Shown here: positions 4,515 through 7,833 of the stretch, piece by piece
Layout of the letters: each line of letters begins with the position of its first letter
Numbering within the stretch: the first letter of the stretch is position 1
NCBI GenBank assembly: GCA_042088665.1
Contig: JBELMB010000234.1
Coordinates: 1 to 7,833 of the forward strand
Direction of reading: 5' to 3'
Origin: JBELMB01 sp042088665
Lineage (GTDB): Bacteria; Pseudomonadota; Alphaproteobacteria; Rhodobacterales; Rhodobacteraceae
Length of the DNA: 7,833 nucleotides
Position numbers and translations under genes: made by a program
The notes under the pieces: generated by a model
Database searches by the model: none
What the model was told of the DNA's origin: nothing
Seen by the model: only the letters and a program-made list of their open reading frames with translations

Positions 4515-6530
4515 GTGGATATCCAAGAGCTTCGCACCCGCACGCCCGATCACTGGATGCGTGCAACTGCCATCCGAGCGCTGGCGCTCGATGCCGTCGC
4601 AGCGGCCAACTCGGGCCACTCCGGTATGCCCATCGGCATGGCCGATGTGGCCACCGTGCTGGCCGCCAAACACCTCAAGTTCGACGCAGCCAACCCCGGT
4701 TGGCCGGACCGCGACCGCTTTATCCTGTCGGCGGGTCATGGGTCGATGCTGCTGTATGCGCTGCTTTATCTTTGCGGCGACCCTGAAATCACGCTGGATC
4801 AGGTCAAGGCCTTCCGCCAGTGGGGCGCCAAGACCGCAGGGCACCCGGAAAACTTCCTCGCGCAGGCGATCGAGACGACCACCGGCCCGCTGGGTCAGGG
4901 GCTGGCGAATTCTGTCGGCTTTGCCATGGCAGAGGAAATCCTGCGCGCCCGCTTTGGCAAGAAACTGGTGGATCACCACACCTATGTGATCGCTGGTGAC
5001 GGCTGCCTGATGGAAGGTGTGAGCCAGGAGGCCATCGGCCTCGCCGGACGCTATGCGCTGTCCCGGCTCGTGGTCTTCTGGGACAACAATGACATCACCA
5101 TCGACGGCAAGGTGTCCCTGTCGGATCGCACCGACCAGGTGATGCGGTTCAAGGCCAGCGGCTGGCATGTGCAGGAAATCGACGGCCATGACCCAGAGGC
5201 CATCGACGCTGCCATCACCGCTGCAAAGACCTCTGATCAGCCTTCGATGATCGCGTGCAAGACACATATCGCGCTGGGTCATGCGGCGCAGGACACGTCC
5301 AAAGGTCATGGCGCGCTGACCAATGCAGAACAGAACGATGCGGCGAAAGCCGGGTGGGGCTGGGAGGCTGCACCGTTCGAGATCCCCGCAGAGGTCCTGA
5401 CGTGGTGGCGCGAAACCGGCGCCCGCGGCGCCGCGGCCCGCAGCGACTGGGAAGCCGGCTTCGCCGCGCAAAGCGCCAGCCGCCAAAAGGAATTCACCCG
5501 CGTGATGACCGGTGAGGCGCCCAAGAAGCTGTCCGCCACCATCAAGGCCTTCAAGAAGCAGCTTTCCGAAGAAGCCCCGAAGGTCGCAACGCGCAAGGCC
5601 TCTGAAATGGCGCTGGGGGTGATCAACCCGATCATGCCGGAGACCGTCGGCGGCTCTGCCGACCTGACCGGGTCGAACAACACCAAGACCGCGGATATGG
5701 GCACCTTTGACACCGACAACCGCAAGGGGCGCTACGTCTACTGGGGCATCAGGGAGCACGGCATGGCCTCGGCCATGAACGGCCTCGCGCTGCATGGCGG
5801 GGTAAAGCCTTATGGCGGCACCTTCATGGCCTTTACCGATTACGCGCGCCCGGCCATGCGCCTTGCCGCATTGATGCAGACGCCGACGGTCTTTGTCATG
5901 ACCCATGACAGCATCGGGCTGGGCGAAGACGGCCCCACCCACCAGCCGATCGAGCATCTGGCGATCAGCCGCGCGACACCGAACACATTGGTCTTCCGCC
6001 CCTGCGACGCGGTGGAAACGGCGGAAAGCTGGGAATTGGCCCTGCGCCAGACCTCCACCCCTTCGGTGATCTCGCTGACCCGTCAGGGCCTGCCGACGCT
6101 GCGCACAGAGCACAAGACCGCCAACCTTGTGGAAAAGGGGGCCTATGTGCTGGCCGACGCCGAGGGCAAGCGGCAGGTGATCCTGCTGGCCACCGGGTCG
6201 GAGGTCGCGATCGCGATGGCGGCCCGCGATATGCTGCAGGCCGAGGGCATCGGCACGCGCGTCGTGTCCATGCCCTGCTGGGAGCTGTTCGAGGAACAGG
6301 ACGACAGCTATCGCCGCCGTGTTCTGCCCGCCGGGCCGGTCCGCGTGGCCATCGAGGCGGCGATCCGCTTTGGCTGGGACCGCTGGATCTATGGCGAGCG
6401 TGGCCGCCGCGAAAAGGGCGAATTCGTCGGCATGCACGGCTTTGGCGCTTCTGCCCCGGCCGGCACGCTGTTCGAGAAGTTCGAGATCACGCCCGAGGCC
6501 GCAGTGGCCAAGGTCAAAGCCATGCTCTGA
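4515..6530 (+). CDS. tkt: Transketolase
   Basis: This 671-residue enzyme moves two-carbon ketol units between sugar phosphates in the non-oxidative pentose phosphate pathway (and the Calvin cycle where present), using thiamine diphosphate and a divalent metal. The family N-terminus is seen in ATAIRALALDAVAAANSGHSG. The ThDP/metal motif opens with Gly161-Asp162-Gly163 in GDGCLMEG and ends with Asn191-Asn192. The pyrimidine domain has catalytic Glu414 in WGIREHGMA, and the second family signature GEDGPTHQ is at 470-477. The C-terminal domain contains LLATGSEVAIA and ends with FGASAPAGTLFEKF. The length agrees with bacterial transketolases (about 660). GTG at 4515 is taken as the start because VDIQELR aligns with the usual N-terminus and GAGGGA stands five bases upstream. 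It appears monocistronic, with a terminator downstream. It is cytosolic, and no active-site residue appears to be missing. Confidence 0.96.
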   Translation: MDIQELRTRTPDHWMRATAIRALALDAVAAANSGHSGMPIGMADVATVLAAKHLKFDAANPGWPDRDRFILSAGHGSMLLYALLYLCGDPEITLDQVKAFRQWGAKTAGHPENFLAQAIETTTGPLGQGLANSVGFAMAEEILRARFGKKLVDHHTYVIAGDGCLMEGVSQEAIGLAGRYALSRLVVFWDNNDITIDGKVSLSDRTDQVMRFKASGWHVQEIDGHDPEAIDAAITAAKTSDQPSMIACKTHIALGHAAQDTSKGHGALTNAEQNDAAKAGWGWEAAPFEIPAEVLTWWRETGARGAAARSDWEAGFAAQSASRQKEFTRVMTGEAPKKLSATIKAFKKQLSEEAPKVATRKASEMALGVINPIMPETVGGSADLTGSNNTKTADMGTFDTDNRKGRYVYWGIREHGMASAMNGLALHGGVKPYGGTFMAFTDYARPAMRLAALMQTPTVFVMTHDSIGLGEDGPTHQPIEHLAISRATPNTLVFRPCDAVETAESWELALRQTSTPSVISLTRQGLPTLRTEHKTANLVEKGAYVLADAEGKRQVILLATGSEVAIAMAARDMLQAEGIGTRVVSMPCWELFEEQDDSYRRRVLPAGPVRVAIEAAIRFGWDRWIYGERGRREKGEFVGMHGFGASAPAGTLFEKFEITPEAAVAKVKAML

Positions 6531-6560
6531 CCTGCGCGGTCACGACGACGACATCGAGGA

Positions 6561-6586
6561 CGGGCGCCCTTTGCGGCGCCCGTTTT
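6561..6586 (+). terminator. Rho-independent terminator of tkt
   Basis: CGGGCGCC (6561-6568) pairs with GGCGCCCG (6575-6582) around CTTTGC and is followed by TTTT. A second nine-pair hairpin with one wobble (6588-6596 with 6605-6613) follows at once but lacks a T-run; it may back up the first. Confidence 0.88.
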
Positions 6587-6918
6587 CGTGCCGGGCCCTT
6601 GTTTGCCCGGCGCGCAGGCACATTGGTTGCGGCGTCGCCCGACGAGGCCTTTCTCTCATCCTCAGGCGCAATACAGGGCAACGGGCGTCTGCCTACAAAT
6701 GTCGCAATTTCGAATCAGCGCGCAGCTTGGGCGCGGGTGCCGGGCTGATCCAACTCCCGCTACAGCAATAATTTTCTAGCATAGGCTGAACACGAAGGAG
6801 TGGCAAAAACTCAGGAGTGCGCATTTTTTGAACAAATTGTGAAAACTGCCTTGTGTTAAGACTTAGTTCACATCCGCCTAGGGTAATATGTCGCCGTGAG
6901 AGACCAAAGGAAGACGGT
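6587..6918. other. Gene-free stretch between tkt and the 67-residue ORF
   Basis: I see no gene in these 332 bases. The first third is GC-rich hairpin sequence. The part from about 6760 is AT-rich, with A/T words such as AATAATTTTCT and GCATTTTTTGAAC, a repeated AGGAGTG (6796-6802 and 6813-6819), and a weak promoter-like TAATAT near 6885-6890 with no good -35. It probably carries the promoter of the following small gene. Confidence 0.4.
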
Positions 6919-7122
6919 ATGCCCGACCACAACTGGCTGCTGGAAGTCCTGGCAGACATCAGCAGCTATGCAAAGCAGCATGATCTTGATCGTGTGGGTA
7001 CGCTTTCGGCTCTGATGATCGATGTTGCGAGACTGGACCTTGATGAAGCCAACGCGCTTGATGTGATGAATGAGGACCCTCAGCCCTTGCATCTTGTCGA
7101 GGACCGCGAAGAGGACCCATAG
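6919..7122 (+). CDS. Small acidic helical protein, 67 residues, unknown function
   Basis: I cannot assign this protein to a named family. ATG at 6919 is preferred because AAGGAAG (6907-6913) stands five bases upstream; the longer frame from 6853 lacks a ribosome site. The sequence opens MPDHNWLLEVLADISSYAKQ, a helix with Trp6, Leu7/8, Val10 and Leu11 on one face. A second helix covers about residues 25-50 (LSALMIDVARLDLDEANALDV). The tail is acidic (VEDREEDP). It has 17 Asp/Glu against 4 Lys/Arg, and no signal peptide, membrane segment or cysteine. The pattern fits a small cytosolic two-helix adaptor or regulator that works by protein contact; this is inference. It has its own upstream region and no close partner gene. 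That it is a translated gene rests on the ribosome site and regular amphipathic pattern. Confidence 0.65.
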   Translation: MPDHNWLLEVLADISSYAKQHDLDRVGTLSALMIDVARLDLDEANALDVMNEDPQPLHLVEDREEDP

Positions 7123-7728
7123 GCGCGTCAAACCGCCGCGTCGCTTGCGCCTCAGGCCTGCGCCGAATGGCGAGCGTTTGGACGTGAGCACATGCGCCCG
7201 GGCGCGCGCCGACAAAACGGCTGTCGGGCGCAGGGTGGGGAGTTGTGACGCGAGACTGGTGAACGGGGAAAGTTCCACGGATCTTTCAACCTTGCTCGAA
7301 CCGAGAGCTATCACCATGTCCGCCCCCCATCCAACTGGCTCTGGCTTTGAAGGCTACGGGGGGTTTCCCGGCGCACTTTGAAAGCCCGCCGCATCCAACA
7401 AGAAACCAGACCCAAGATCCCCTAGAAGCAGGCGCGACGGTCCCGAACGCGCGTCCCTGCCGCGCTCCTCTCATGGGCTGTGCAGGTCGGACCCGCACAG
7501 CAACAACCCGATGCATCCGGGGTTGGCGCGATTGAGGCGTGCTGTTCGGGACTGGGACCTCGATGCTCTGCCCTGAGACACCGGGCTATGATGAGGCCAT
7601 GCGCCACAGGCTGTTTTCGCCGGATCCAACGGTGCGTGAAGGCCCGCGGGATTTACGGAACACCGGCCACGGCAACCGCTGACCATTCCCACCTGGAACG
7701 CAAAAGACAGAACCAGAATCCAGAGCAT
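7123..7728. other. Gene-free stretch of about 600 bases before the tRNA terminator
   Basis: No frame here has a ribosome site, family motif and convincing codon pattern together. It holds a GC-rich stem near 7203-7232 (GCGCCGACA against TGTCGGGCGC, one bulge) and a long hairpin between CCCCCC (7323-7328) and GGGGGG (7358-7363). A 21-codon frame at 7317-7382 (MSAPHPTGSGFEGYGG...) overlaps that hairpin; GAGAG lies upstream, but I do not consider it supported. The stretch may be degraded sequence or hold an unrecognised RNA. Confidence 0.4.
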
Positions 7729-7759
7729 AAAAACAAAAAGCCCCTGCAAAAGCAGGGGC
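7729..7759 (-). terminator. Rho-independent terminator of the tRNA-Asp transcript
   Basis: Read on the minus strand, GCCCCTGC-TTTT-GCAGGGGC (7759-7740) is an eight-pair perfect stem, followed by TTTTTGTTTTT (7739-7729). It lies 28 bases past the tRNA 3' end, the expected layout for a tRNA terminator. Confidence 0.92.
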
Positions 7760-7787
7760 GTTTCTGCGCCGGAACTCTCAGCAGCGG

Positions 7788-7833
7788 TGGCGCGGTTGAC
7801 GGGGCTCGAACCCGCGACCCCCGGCGTGACAGG
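7788..7833 (-). tRNA. tRNA-Asp(GTC), 3' portion, cut by window edge
   Basis: On the minus strand the sequence gives an anticodon loop CTGTCAC with anticodon GTC (7830-7828), anticodon stem 3' strand GCCGG, variable loop GGGTC, T arm GCGGG-TTCGAGC-CCCGT, acceptor 3' strand CAACCGC, discriminator G and an encoded CCA (7790-7788). G as discriminator base is right for tRNA-Asp. The D arm and the 5' acceptor strand lie beyond the right edge. Confidence 0.95.

Noticed and set aside
4422..6437. Minus-strand frame of 671 codons opposite tkt
   Set aside because: It lies almost wholly inside the well-supported transketolase gene. Long antisense frames are common opposite GC-rich genes, and its translation is His/Gly/Arg-rich with no recognisable domain.
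7294..7302. GCTCGAACC, a repeat of part of the tRNA-Asp T arm (possible attachment site)
   Set aside because: Only nine bases match, it is inside the tRNA rather than at its 3' end, and no integrase gene is visible. Chance is a sufficient explanation.
7531..7682. Plus frame ending ...PDPTVREGPRDLRNTGHGNR at the stop at 7680-7682
   Set aside because: It reads somewhat protein-like but is only about 50 codons, begins after a stop with no ribosome site, and has no third-position GC bias. It could be a gene relic, but I cannot support it.
7471..7749. Minus-strand 92-codon frame with a hydrophobic N-terminus
   Set aside because: Its start lies inside the tRNA-Asp terminator, so the hydrophobic run is the translated T-tract (Leu/Phe/Val codons). 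The rest has no protein character.
7760..7833. Plus-strand reading ending in LTGLEPATPGV
   Set aside because: This is the familiar mistranslation of a tRNA gene read on the wrong strand, not a protein.

Overview
The window looks like chromosomal DNA of an alphaproteobacterium, most probably of the Rhodobacterales (Roseobacter/Rhodobacter group). The reasons are GC-rich genes with strong third-position GC, ExoIII, CGFS-glutaredoxin and transketolase proteins of alphaproteobacterial character, a long Ala/Glu-rich coiled-coil protein upstream of zapA, and frequent GANTC (CcrM-type) sites. This assignment rests on protein character and context, not on a database search.

Layout, left to right. 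(1) Positions 1-464, minus strand: the first 154 residues of an unrecognised protein built almost wholly of 20-residue repeats, each with the core VEAFTSWSGP. It runs off the left edge. (2) 465-895: a divergent intergenic region whose middle (541-660) is only about 35% GC. It holds two consensus DnaA boxes and one near-match, three TTAA words exactly 10 bp apart, a 26-bp near-perfect palindrome and a cluster of GANTC sites. It looks like a DnaA/cell-cycle control region, or less certainly a replication origin. (3) 896-2489, plus: exodeoxyribonuclease III (xth), a BolA-family protein, and a monothiol CGFS glutaredoxin (grxD), ending in a strong terminator at 2516-2539. (4) 2540-2805: no gene; possible structured RNA. 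(5) 4253-2806, minus: a 346-residue coiled-coil protein translationally coupled (TGATG) to zapA. (6) 4254-4514: divergent promoter region. (7) 4515-6530, plus: transketolase (tkt) with a GTG start, followed by a terminator. (8) 6919-7122, plus: a 67-residue acidic helical protein of unknown role. (9) 7123-7728: no gene supported. (10) Right edge, minus: the 3' half of tRNA-Asp(GTC) with its terminator.

Functionally, bolA and grxD are a classic pair whose products form a [2Fe-2S]-bridged complex in iron-sulfur/iron handling. ZapA and its coupled coiled-coil partner point to the FtsZ ring. Transketolase is central carbon metabolism and ExoIII is base-excision repair. The parts least explained by known families are the repeat protein at the left edge and the DnaA-box region that would drive it.
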